The notes under the pieces were generated by a model that had not been told where the DNA came from, ran no database searches, and saw only the letters and a list, made by a program, of their open reading frames with translations. Shown piece by piece: positions 1-5,230 of a stretch of DNA of 7,249 nt. Source of the DNA: Chlamydiota bacterium (GTDB lineage Bacteria; Chlamydiota; Chlamydiia; Chlamydiales; SM23-39); the NCBI GenBank assembly GCA_021772165.1, contig JAJFMM010000001.1, forward strand, positions 1 to 7,249. Direction: 5' to 3'. Made by a program: the position numbers and the translations under genes. The stretch's first letter is position 1. Each line of letters opens with the position of its first letter.

Positions 1-552
1 GGTGAAGGCGCAGGCGTCCTGGTTCTAGAGACTCTCGAGCATGCACAGGCGCGCGGAGCTACGATTTTAGCCGAGTACCTCGGTGGAAGCATCAATTGCG
101 ATGCGCACCACATGACCGATCCTCGATCAGATGGCGCCGGAGTAGGCCTCTGTATCCGCACTGCACTCAAAAATGCGGGTGTGGAGAAAGAGCGCGTCAA
201 CTACATCAATGCACATGCAACCTCTACCTCGGTAGGGGATCTCTGCGAGATCAACGCAATCAATAGCACTTTCGGCCCTCATGCCAAGAAGATCAAGCTG
301 AACGCGACAAAGTCGATGATCGGCCACTGTCTTGGAGCTGCCGGAGGCCTGGAGGCTGTCGCTACCATTATGGCGATCCGCACAGGAAAACTGCATCCTA
401 CGATCAACCTCGACAATCCTGAGCCAGCCGTCGCAGAGCTTGATGTCGTCAAAGGCGAAGCGATCGATCATGAAGTGGATGTCGCTCTGTCGAATTCTTT
501 CGGATTTGGTGGGCACAATTCGACACTCATTTTTGCACCGTATAAGGATTGA
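1..552 (+). CDS. fabF: 3-oxoacyl-[ACP] synthase II (KAS II), 3' part
   Basis: C-terminal 183 residues of a beta-ketoacyl-ACP synthase; the reading frame is open from base 1, so the start and the active-site cysteine lie outside the window. Visible family signatures are the catalytic histidine in NAHATST (His codon 214-216), the Lys/His motif NATKSMIGH (Lys 310-312, His 325-327) followed by a Gly-rich turn, and the C-terminal NSFGFGGHN loop (about 493-519). These match the KAS I/II thiolase fold, in which Cys-His-His condense acyl-ACP with malonyl-ACP in cytosolic fatty-acid elongation. Length fits the last 45% of a protein of about 415 residues. It ends 6 bases before the NUDIX gene, so the two are probably cotranscribed; from memory the same pair is adjacent in Chlamydia trachomatis. 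FabB cannot be formally excluded, but the context favours FabF. Confidence 0.95.
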   Translation, partial: GEGAGVLVLETLEHAQARGATILAEYLGGSINCDAHHMTDPRSDGAGVGLCIRTALKNAGVEKERVNYINAHATSTSVGDLCEINAINSTFGPHAKKIKLNATKSMIGHCLGAAGGLEAVATIMAIRTGKLHPTINLDNPEPAVAELDVVKGEAIDHEVDVALSNSFGFGGHNSTLIFAPYKD

Positions 553-558
553 CATAGG

Positions 559-981
559 ATGGTACGCCAAGATGAGTCATTTGGGGTTGTACCTCTGTCA
601 AAAGTACAAGCCGAATGGGAAGTATTTCTCATCAAACATAAGCATGGTCGCTATTGGGGTTTTCCCAAAGGGCATGCTGAGCTAGGTGAAACTCCACAGC
701 TTGCCGCTACAAGAGAACTAAAAGAAGAGACGAATCTAGATATTGTCCACTTTCTCTCTGAAGAGCCCCTTATGGAAAAATACAACTTCACTCTCGAAGG
801 AACCCGCATTTATAAAAGTGTCTATTACTTCATCGCAGAAGTAGCAGGCGATGTTGCTCTGCAAGCACATGAGATTTCAGACGGAATGTGGCTCCCTCTT
901 AGCAATGCGATGCAAAAATTAACGCATCCGGAAGGACGAGCGATCCTTTCTCAGGTTGAAGCTTTCTTACCCAACGTGTAG
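559..981 (+). CDS. NUDIX hydrolase, Ap4A-hydrolase type
   Basis: Complete 140-residue protein. The NUDIX box spans residues 38-60: Gly38, five residues, Glu44, seven residues, then Arg52-Glu53-Leu and Glu56-Glu57, which bind the divalent metal. The usual glycine near the end of the box is Asn59. The motif WGFPKGH just before and into the box is typical of bis(5'-nucleosyl)-tetraphosphatases (Ap4A hydrolases), which hydrolyse dinucleoside polyphosphates in the cytosol. The ATG at 559 lies 6 bases after the fabF stop; an AAGGA at 544-548 inside the end of fabF is a plausible ribosome-binding site at 10 bases, so translation may be coupled. Length is normal for the family. The exact substrate is inferred from the motif and from the chlamydial fabF neighbour; other NUDIX substrates are possible. 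Confidence 0.9.
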   Translation: MVRQDESFGVVPLSKVQAEWEVFLIKHKHGRYWGFPKGHAELGETPQLAATRELKEETNLDIVHFLSEEPLMEKYNFTLEGTRIYKSVYYFIAEVAGDVALQAHEISDGMWLPLSNAMQKLTHPEGRAILSQVEAFLPNV

Positions 982-991
982 TCTTTTTTCC

Positions 992-1747
992 ATGTTTTTC
1001 AAGCGTCCACAGCACCCTAAGCCGATTTTCGGTAAACTCGAAGTCTTTGCGAGGCACTGTTACGCCTCGAAAATTAGCTCTCATAAAGAGAGACCCCCAG
1101 GTTTTTCTCAGGAAAAGTGCTTTCGCAATTTGCTAAGCACTATCGACCGCTCTAAAGCGAACCTCACCTGCTTTCTAGATACACCTCCCTACGTTTCTCA
1201 CTTTGTCGATACAGAGGAGGATCCCGTCATCCGTTTTGAAAGAGGGTCTGAAGCTGCCTCTTTTCTCTATCTCCTCGAGCACATTGCCTCCCTGTCCCTG
1301 CATCCCGATACGATCATCTACATCGTTGAAGATGACTATCTGCATCGAGCGGGCTGGGCAGAGGTCCTCTTAGAGGCCTTCTCTCTTCCGGGAGTCGATT
1401 ATGTGACGCTCTATGACCATCGAGACAAGTATTTCGATCCGAGCTATCGCAAGCTCACCTCGAAGCTCTTTGCCACCGAGAGCTGCCACTGGAGAACGAC
1501 ACCCTCGACGACGAACACCTTTGCTACGCGTTTTCAAACGCTTGTCGATGATCTGAAAATACAGAAGCGCTACTCTTTGAACCGCACGATTAGTGCTGAT
1601 CATCAAAAATTTATCGCTCTACAGAAAAAAGGGCGGATGCTTGTCTCCTCTGTGCCGGGCTTCTCTACACACGCCGAGCCGAAGTTTGCATCTCCCTGTA
1701 CAGATTGGAATCTCTACTTAGAAGAGGAACTATGCAACTCACGCTGA
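992..1747 (+). CDS. GT-A-like glycosyltransferase with EDD motif
   Basis: 251-residue soluble protein without a signal peptide or membrane segment. A hydrophobic strand leads into IIYIVEDDYLHRAGW, with Glu113-Asp114-Asp115 placed like the DXD metal/nucleotide-sugar site of GT-A enzymes. A YVTLYDH motif follows, then a TTPSTTNTFA stretch and a late FSTHAEP (His227), which could be the second metal ligand. I recall this EDDYLH / LYDH / STH pattern from a family of bacterial putative glycosyltransferases but cannot name donor or acceptor. The ATG at 992 is chosen because it follows the NUDIX stop by 10 bases. A TTG at 956 is in frame and would overlap the NUDIX gene; no strong Shine-Dalgarno sequence precedes either. 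It leads a run of three GT-like genes on the same strand, probably one operon with fabF-NUDIX. Confidence 0.75.
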   Translation: MFFKRPQHPKPIFGKLEVFARHCYASKISSHKERPPGFSQEKCFRNLLSTIDRSKANLTCFLDTPPYVSHFVDTEEDPVIRFERGSEAASFLYLLEHIASLSLHPDTIIYIVEDDYLHRAGWAEVLLEAFSLPGVDYVTLYDHRDKYFDPSYRKLTSKLFATESCHWRTTPSTTNTFATRFQTLVDDLKIQKRYSLNRTISADHQKFIALQKKGRMLVSSVPGFSTHAEPKFASPCTDWNLYLEEELCNSR

Positions 1748-1937
1748 CGAGTTATCAAAACCGCACCTTCCTCTGCCTTTCACACCCGTTCCGATCGTCT
1801 TAGCCGACACGATGCTCATCTTTTTCGGCATCCTCCTCATGCTCGTAGTGATTTTTCTTGCAAACAACGCTACTTCTGAAAAAAATGGCGGTGCATGCAA
1901 AAATCGTTTCTATGGATCCTCTGCTTCGCCCTCGTAA
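1732..1937 (+). pseudogene. Small single-pass membrane protein frame, possibly frameshifted
   Basis: An ATG at 1732, behind an AGAGGA-like site (1723-1728), overlaps the end of the preceding gene but meets a stop at 1801-1803 after 23 codons. The frame one base back (codons from 1722 to a TAA at 1935-1937) is open and encodes a proline-rich stretch, then a strong membrane segment (MLIFFGILLMLVVIFLA, from the ATG at 1812) and a short polar tail. A one-base loss somewhere around 1755-1800 would join the good start to the membrane segment, giving a protein of about 68 residues. Without it, the 41-residue ORF from 1812 lacks any visible ribosome-binding site. It could be a decayed gene, a sequencing error, a recoding event or chance. 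Its end overlaps the next gene by 43 bases. No known family recognised. Confidence 0.3.
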
Positions 1938-2809
1938 TAGGTGGCGCTTTTACAGGGGGAAAAACCTGGAGAGAGCGCCAAAATCGGAGCACTGCTGACA
2001 CTCAGGACCTCGATCATGGCTTCCGCGCGTCTGCTTTTCCTCTCGAAAGTCGCTCCTTTGTCTTTGTGATCTGCGGCTATAATAATGGCGCGTTCATCGA
2101 AAAAACGCTCAGCTCCGTCTTTGCCCAAGCCTACGACTTCTATCGCGTAATCTATATCGACGACGGATCGACCGACGGAAGTTTTGAAGCAGCTCGCGAT
2201 GCGATCTATTCCAGCGGACAGATGCTGCGCACCACCATTGTGCGAAATGAAGAGCGTCTAGGACAGCTCGCGAATCTAGTGCGTGCAGTAGATGTTTGTG
2301 AAAATCAGGAAATTGTCGTTGTTCTCAATGGCGAAGATTGGCTAGCGCACGAATGGGTGCTCAGCCGCCTCAATCAATACTACTCCGATTCAGATCTCTG
2401 GCTGACCTATGGCCAATATTGCGAATTTCCCTCCTACAAAACGGGAGCTGCTCGCAGCTATCGAAAAGCTGAGTGGAAAGAACTGAGAGAAGCACCCTTT
2501 GCAGCAGGCCATCTACAGACCTTTTACGCCAGCCTCTTCAGAAGAATTTCCGAAGCAGACCTTACGCAGCACGGAACCTTTTTTCCTGCAGCCAGTGACC
2601 TGGCCGTGATGCTGCCGATGCTAGAGATGGCAGGGGATCATTTCCAGTTTCTACCGGAAATCCTCTACGTCGTAAATCGCCATGCCGTCGTGCAGATCGA
2701 TCCGGAAATGCAAGCACGCTGCGAAAGAGAGATCCGCTCCTTTAAACCTTATCAACCATTGATCTCCCTCTCCTTTCCCGCGGAAGATACAATGGAGGAG
2801 AGCCTATGA
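1895..2809 (+). CDS. Membrane-anchored family 2 glycosyltransferase
   Basis: 304 residues. Residues about 4-22 form a hydrophobic segment (signal anchor or signal peptide) followed by a basic KTWRERQNR stretch. The GT2 (GT-A) domain starts near residue 54 with FVFVICGYNNGAFIEKTL and continues to the nucleotide-binding IDDGSTDGS motif (Asp89-Asp90). The position where relatives usually read LDGDDWLAH reads VLNGEDWLAH (Asn145-Gly-Glu-Asp148), so the metal-binding DXD is altered to NGE/D. The later GHLQTFYASLF and MLPMLEMAGDHFQFLPEILYVVNR stretches resemble the acceptor half of GT2 proteins that I recall from environmental chlamydiae. Transfer of a sugar from a nucleotide sugar to an unknown acceptor is inferred. 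The ATG at 1895 has only a weak GGCGGT upstream. The gene overlaps the next by 4 bases (ATGA), so translation is coupled. Confidence 0.82.
   Translation: MQKSFLWILCFALVIGGAFTGGKTWRERQNRSTADTQDLDHGFRASAFPLESRSFVFVICGYNNGAFIEKTLSSVFAQAYDFYRVIYIDDGSTDGSFEAARDAIYSSGQMLRTTIVRNEERLGQLANLVRAVDVCENQEIVVVLNGEDWLAHEWVLSRLNQYYSDSDLWLTYGQYCEFPSYKTGAARSYRKAEWKELREAPFAAGHLQTFYASLFRRISEADLTQHGTFFPAASDLAVMLPMLEMAGDHFQFLPEILYVVNRHAVVQIDPEMQARCEREIRSFKPYQPLISLSFPAEDTMEESL
2794..2802 (+). promoter_or_regulatory. Ribosome-binding site for the gene at 2806
   Basis: GGAGGAGAG lies inside the end of the preceding gene, a few bases before the ATG of the ATGA overlap at 2806-2809. It fixes the start of the downstream gene and supports coupled translation of the two paralogues. 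Confidence 0.75.
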
Positions 2810-4503
2810 TCCGCTCCTTTTCCCTCTTTTTTCTCTTTGTGGGAGCAGCCCTACTCGCCTTTTTAACAGGCTCCGGCGAAATCGATCAGTGGCGCTCTGA
2901 CCGCACGCCCCCCTTTTCTCCAATCGTCAAGCATGTCTCACCGGAAAAGGAGTGCCCCCTAACAGAGAACAAAGCCTTTGCCATCGTGCTCTACGCTCAT
3001 AATGCCGCCTCCTGGTGTGAAAGATCCCTCCGCTCGATCTTTGCGCAGGATTACGACTATTTCCGCGTTCTCTTTGTCGATGACGGCTCCATCGATGATA
3101 CCTTTGAAAAGGCGCAGCAGTTCATCGTCGACAACGGACTCGAAGAGAGAGTCGTTGCTATGCACAATGAGACAAAAGCAGGCCGTAGCGCATGCCTCTA
3201 CCGAGCTGCCCAGATCTGTCTCGACAAAGAGATCATCGTGCCACTCGATGCGAGCAACTGGATAGCTCATGAAGGCGTTTTGAAAAAGCTCAATTGCGTC
3301 TTTCAGAATCCCGACGCCTGGATCGCTTTTAGCTCATTCATCGAATACCCTACCTACACGATCCAAAAAGCCGCCGAATTGGATCTCGAACAGATCGAGC
3401 GCAAAGGATTTAGCTCCTTTTCCTCAGAATCGATCACCTGCGCTTTTTACGCGGGCCTCTTCAAGTCGATCCAGCTGCCCGATCTCTTTGTCGACGGCAC
3501 CTTTACGGAGAGTATGACCTCTTGGCAAATCCCTCTTTTGGAGCAATCGGGCGGACGCTGGCGTATTCTCTCAGAGCCCCTTGTGTTTGAAAATAGGGCT
3601 CATCCATTCCGAGGCTCAACGACGGCTGCCTCTACATCTCGAAAGCCCTATCGCCCGCTGGCAGAATTGCCACTGCCCTCCATTCGCCGCCAGGAGAGCC
3701 GCGCAGAAGTGGTGCTCTTTTCCTTCGATCGCCCTCTACAGCTCTATGCCACACTCGAATCGATCCAGCGCTATCTGCGAGGCGCCGAGAGCCTAACACT
3801 ACTTTATCGAGCCAGCGATGCTCGTTTTGAAGCCGCCTACGAAGAGCTCCTTGCTACATTTCCAAAGGTGCGTGCGATCAGACAAACGAATCGGAGAGAG
3901 TTTAAACCACTGCTCGAGCAGATCCTATCTGAGACGCCCTCCGAATATGTACTCTTCTCTGCGGATGACGTTGTCTTAAAGGATTTTGTCGATCTCAGCC
4001 TCTGTAGCCAGATGTTAGATACAACGGGCGCTTACGGCTTTTATCTGCGCTTTGGCCGCAACATTGGACACTCCTACGTCTCCGGAAAACCGATCGAGCT
4101 ACCACTGAGTGCAGAGCTGGGCAATGGAGTCTTTGCTTGGGATCTCAGCTTAGGAGACGAAGACTGGGGTGCGGCAAACAATTTCGAGATGAGTCTCTAT
4201 CGAAATGAAGATCTCAAAGCGCGCTTTCAGGAAATCTCTTACAGAGACCCTCAAGCCTTGCAAAAAGGATGGACAGAGCTCTTGCCCAAACGCGCAATAG
4301 GCCTCTATTTTGAGCAGTCGAAAATGGTCAACCTGCCACTCAATGCGGTTCAAGCATCGGGCAAGCCCAACATGAACTACATGACGGCGGAAGAGCTACT
4401 GGTTAAATTCAATCAGGGTTTTAAAATTGATATAGAGCCGCTGTTTCAGGTGAATAACCCGGCGCCGCATTATGATTGGGCACCGGAGCTAATCCAGCGT
4501 TAG
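2806..4503 (+). CDS. Two-domain glycosyltransferase-like protein (degenerate GT2 plus second GT-like domain)
   Basis: 565 residues. Residues about 5-22 are hydrophobic (signal anchor or signal peptide). Residues about 55-285 are a GT2-like domain homologous to the preceding gene product: AIVLYAHNAASWCERSLRSI, the VDDGSIDDT motif (Asp92-Asp93), and a position usually LDGDDWLAH that reads LDASNWIAH (Asp148-Ala-Ser-Asn151), so the acidic DXD pair is largely lost. From about residue 302 a second domain begins, with VVLFSFDRPLQLYATLESI, an internal LFSADDVVLKDF (Asp387-Asp388, DXD-like) and a C-terminal NMNYMTAEELLVKFNQGFKI block that I recall as a recurring end of GT-like proteins in environmental chlamydiae. 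The active site is therefore more likely in the second half. It is the last gene of the + strand run; its stop lies 6 bases from the stop of the convergent minus-strand gene. Donor and acceptor are unknown. Confidence 0.78.
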   Translation: MIRSFSLFFLFVGAALLAFLTGSGEIDQWRSDRTPPFSPIVKHVSPEKECPLTENKAFAIVLYAHNAASWCERSLRSIFAQDYDYFRVLFVDDGSIDDTFEKAQQFIVDNGLEERVVAMHNETKAGRSACLYRAAQICLDKEIIVPLDASNWIAHEGVLKKLNCVFQNPDAWIAFSSFIEYPTYTIQKAAELDLEQIERKGFSSFSSESITCAFYAGLFKSIQLPDLFVDGTFTESMTSWQIPLLEQSGGRWRILSEPLVFENRAHPFRGSTTAASTSRKPYRPLAELPLPSIRRQESRAEVVLFSFDRPLQLYATLESIQRYLRGAESLTLLYRASDARFEAAYEELLATFPKVRAIRQTNRREFKPLLEQILSETPSEYVLFSADDVVLKDFVDLSLCSQMLDTTGAYGFYLRFGRNIGHSYVSGKPIELPLSAELGNGVFAWDLSLGDEDWGAANNFEMSLYRNEDLKARFQEISYRDPQALQKGWTELLPKRAIGLYFEQSKMVNLPLNAVQASGKPNMNYMTAEELLVKFNQGFKIDIEPLFQVNNPAPHYDWAPELIQR

Positions 4504-4508
4504 AAGAG

Positions 4509-4539
4509 GCTATCTGCCTTTACGTGAGTGACCGATAGC
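4509..4539. terminator. Weak inverted repeat at the convergent gene ends
   Basis: GCTATC at 4509-4514 and GATAGC at 4534-4539 can pair as a 6-bp stem, extendable by a G-T and an A-T pair, around a 19-base loop; a short T4 run follows at 4547-4550. This is the only stem seen where the + and - transcription units meet. It lies inside the 3' end of the minus-strand gene, and the long loop and short T run make it a poor intrinsic terminator. Confidence 0.2.
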
Positions 4540-4824
4540 TTGGCGGTTTTGATCTTGAATATCGGCGTTGCCAAATATGCGTTTGGATGCCGTTGATGCT
4601 TCTTTGTCAGAACCTTTCGTGACCGCGCGCGGGTTTCCGTTGAATTTGGTTCCCAGATTCATTTGCTTGTTTGTCAGAACACCAAGACAATTGTCGATCT
4701 CTTCGCAAGAGCTAGTGATCGCATCGGTAGCCGTTGCATTCAATCGTTCACTGCGCTGTAAGCCTGCGCGGCTTATATCTTGTTTTGGGGGGGTAGGAGA
4801 AGAACCTTCGACTGGACGTACCAT
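4510..4824 (-). CDS. Small protein of unknown function, paralogous N-terminus (B)
   Basis: 104 residues, polar, rich in Ser, Thr, Asn and basic residues, with no membrane segment or recognised domain. It looks soluble and partly disordered (tail IGHSRKGR, net basic). The start is well supported: AGGAGGT (4828-4834) lies four bases upstream of the ATG, and a sigma70-like promoter lies just beyond. The first 21 residues align with the start of the neighbouring 71-residue protein (pattern M-[IV]-x4-G-x2-P-x-P, then K-x-D-I-[ST]-x2-G, with one residue inserted), but the rest does not. A run of seven C (coding strand) falls at codons 11-13. The opposite-strand frame 4568-4828 lacks a comparable start signal. 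Function unknown; a small exported or effector-like protein is one possibility. Confidence 0.6.
   Translation of the reverse strand: MVRPVEGSSPTPPKQDISRAGLQRSERLNATATDAITSSCEEIDNCLGVLTNKQMNLGTKFNGNPRAVTKGSDKEASTASKRIFGNADIQDQNRQAIGHSRKGR
4773..4789. repeat. 17-bp near-identical segment, copy 1
   Basis: This 17-base segment matches 5050-5066 at 16 of 17 positions, in the same orientation and the same codon phase. It encodes the P-K-x-D-I part of the N-terminal motif shared by the two small minus-strand genes. It is best read as a remnant of gene duplication or as a conserved N-terminal signal, not as a mobile repeat. Confidence 0.6.
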
Positions 4825-4827
4825 ATA

Positions 4828-4834
4828 ACCTCCT
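4828..4834 (-). promoter_or_regulatory. Consensus Shine-Dalgarno for the 104-residue gene
   Basis: On the minus strand this reads AGGAGGT, a full match to the anti-Shine-Dalgarno sequence, with TTAT between AGGAGG and the ATG at 4824. It is the strongest ribosome-binding site in the window and decides the strand and start of this small gene. Confidence 0.75.
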
Positions 4835-4839
4835 GAAAG

Positions 4840-4854
4840 AGTAAAAATTTTACT
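4840..4854. repeat. 15-bp palindrome at the predicted transcription start
   Basis: AGTAAAA and TTTTACT flank a single central A (4847), giving a perfect inverted repeat. It sits directly downstream of the -10-like box at 4857-4862, so it overlaps the expected minus-strand transcription start. It could be an operator or simply AT-rich symmetry. Confidence 0.3.
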
Positions 4855-4856
4855 TA

Positions 4857-4885
4857 CTTATAGAGGTGAGAACAATAGTTGTCTA
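4857..4885 (-). promoter_or_regulatory. Candidate sigma70/sigma66 promoter for the 104-residue gene
   Basis: On the minus strand, TAGACA (4885-4880) and TATAAG (4862-4857) are separated by exactly 17 bases, each matching 5 of 6 consensus positions. The -35 box begins with the TAG stop codon of the upstream 71-residue gene. The predicted start is near 4850, giving a leader of about 25 bases that ends in the AGGAGGT site. Confidence 0.5.
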
Positions 4886-5098
4886 GCCTGAGATGCTCAT
4901 GCTTTTGACGAGACCCTCTGCTGATTTTCTCATTTGTTGACGGATCTCATTTCCCATCGCACTAATCAGATTTCTCAATTCCGAAATAGGAGATATAGGC
5001 GTCTGGGTAGCCACTGGGGAGTCAGCAACATCCGATGTCCCGTGAGTCGTTATATCTAGTTTTGGGACGGGTGTTTTTCCGTTAATTCCGGGGATCAT
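4883..5098 (-). CDS. Small protein of unknown function, paralogous N-terminus (A)
   Basis: 71 residues. The first 35 or so are rich in Pro, Thr, Ser and Gly and look flexible. Residues about 37-68 (ISELRNLISAMGNEIRQQM and onward) look like one or two amphipathic helices, possibly a protein-interaction segment. No signal peptide, membrane segment or known domain is seen. The start is supported by AAGGA seven bases upstream (5106-5110) and by a good promoter. Its N-terminus resembles that of the 104-residue neighbour 58 bases downstream, including a 16/17 match at DNA level, whereas the C-terminal parts differ. A shared N-terminal tag on unrelated bodies would fit a secretion or targeting signal, such as type III secretion in chlamydiae, but this is inference. 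It is transcribed divergently from the aas-like gene. Confidence 0.6.
   Translation of the reverse strand: MIPGINGKTPVPKLDITTHGTSDVADSPVATQTPISPISELRNLISAMGNEIRQQMRKSAEGLVKSMSISG
5050..5066. repeat. 17-bp near-identical segment, copy 2
   Basis: Partner of 4773-4789 with one mismatch (5058). It lies in the N-terminal coding part of the 71-residue gene at the equivalent codons. Confidence 0.6.
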
Positions 5099-5105
5099 CT
5101 TACTA

Positions 5106-5110
5106 TCCTT
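5106..5110 (-). promoter_or_regulatory. Shine-Dalgarno for the 71-residue gene
   Basis: The minus strand reads AAGGA followed by seven bases and the ATG at 5098, an ideal spacing that supports the gene and its start. Confidence 0.65.
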
Positions 5111-5143
5111 AATAAACTTCGGTTAATGTTGTTGCGATACTTA

Positions 5144-5172
5144 ATAATATCACTATTTAGTATAATTATCAA
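5144..5172 (-). promoter_or_regulatory. Candidate sigma70/sigma66 promoter, minus strand
   Basis: On the minus strand, TTGATA (5172-5167) and TATTAT (5149-5144) are separated by 17 bases, each matching 5 of 6 consensus positions. The expected start is near 5137, about 40 bases before the ATG of the 71-residue gene. It is back-to-back with the + strand promoter at 5196-5224. Confidence 0.55.
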
Positions 5173-5173
5173 C

Positions 5174-5187
5174 AAATCAATTGATTT
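5174..5187. promoter_or_regulatory. Perfect 14-bp palindrome between divergent promoters
   Basis: AAATCAATTGATTT is fully self-complementary. It lies between the two outward-facing -35 boxes (minus strand ending at 5172, plus strand starting at 5196), where a shared regulator could act on both promoters. No known regulator motif is recognised, and the surrounding sequence is AT-rich, so chance symmetry is possible. Confidence 0.35.
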
Positions 5188-5195
5188 AAAATCTA

Positions 5196-5224
5196 TTGAA
5201 ATGGGGTATTTCCATTATTATAAG
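5196..5224 (+). promoter_or_regulatory. Candidate sigma70/sigma66 promoter for the aas-like gene
   Basis: TTGAAA (5196-5201) and TATAAG (5219-5224) are separated by exactly 17 bases, each matching 5 of 6 consensus positions. Transcription would begin near 5231, leaving a leader of about 98 bases before the ATG at 5329. Confidence 0.55.
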
Positions 5225-5230
5225 GTACTT

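Noticed and set aside
127..570. Minus-strand open frame of 147 codons opposite fabF
   Set aside because: It mirrors the fabF and NUDIX coding strands, has no domain, and fabF motifs on the + strand are unambiguous.
332..685. Plus-strand frame across the fabF-NUDIX junction
   Set aside because: Overlaps two well-supported genes in another frame, with no recognisable motif.
956..991. TTG start at 956 for the first glycosyltransferase-like gene
   Set aside because: It would overlap the NUDIX gene by 26 bases; the ATG at 992 fits operon spacing better, though neither has a good ribosome-binding site.
2959..3270. Frames on both strands inside the two-domain GT gene
   Set aside because: Out-of-frame shadows of a gene with clear GT2 motifs; no start signals.
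4568..4828. Plus-strand 86-codon frame opposite the 104-residue gene
   Set aside because: No ribosome-binding site or promoter, whereas the minus strand has AGGAGGT and promoter boxes.
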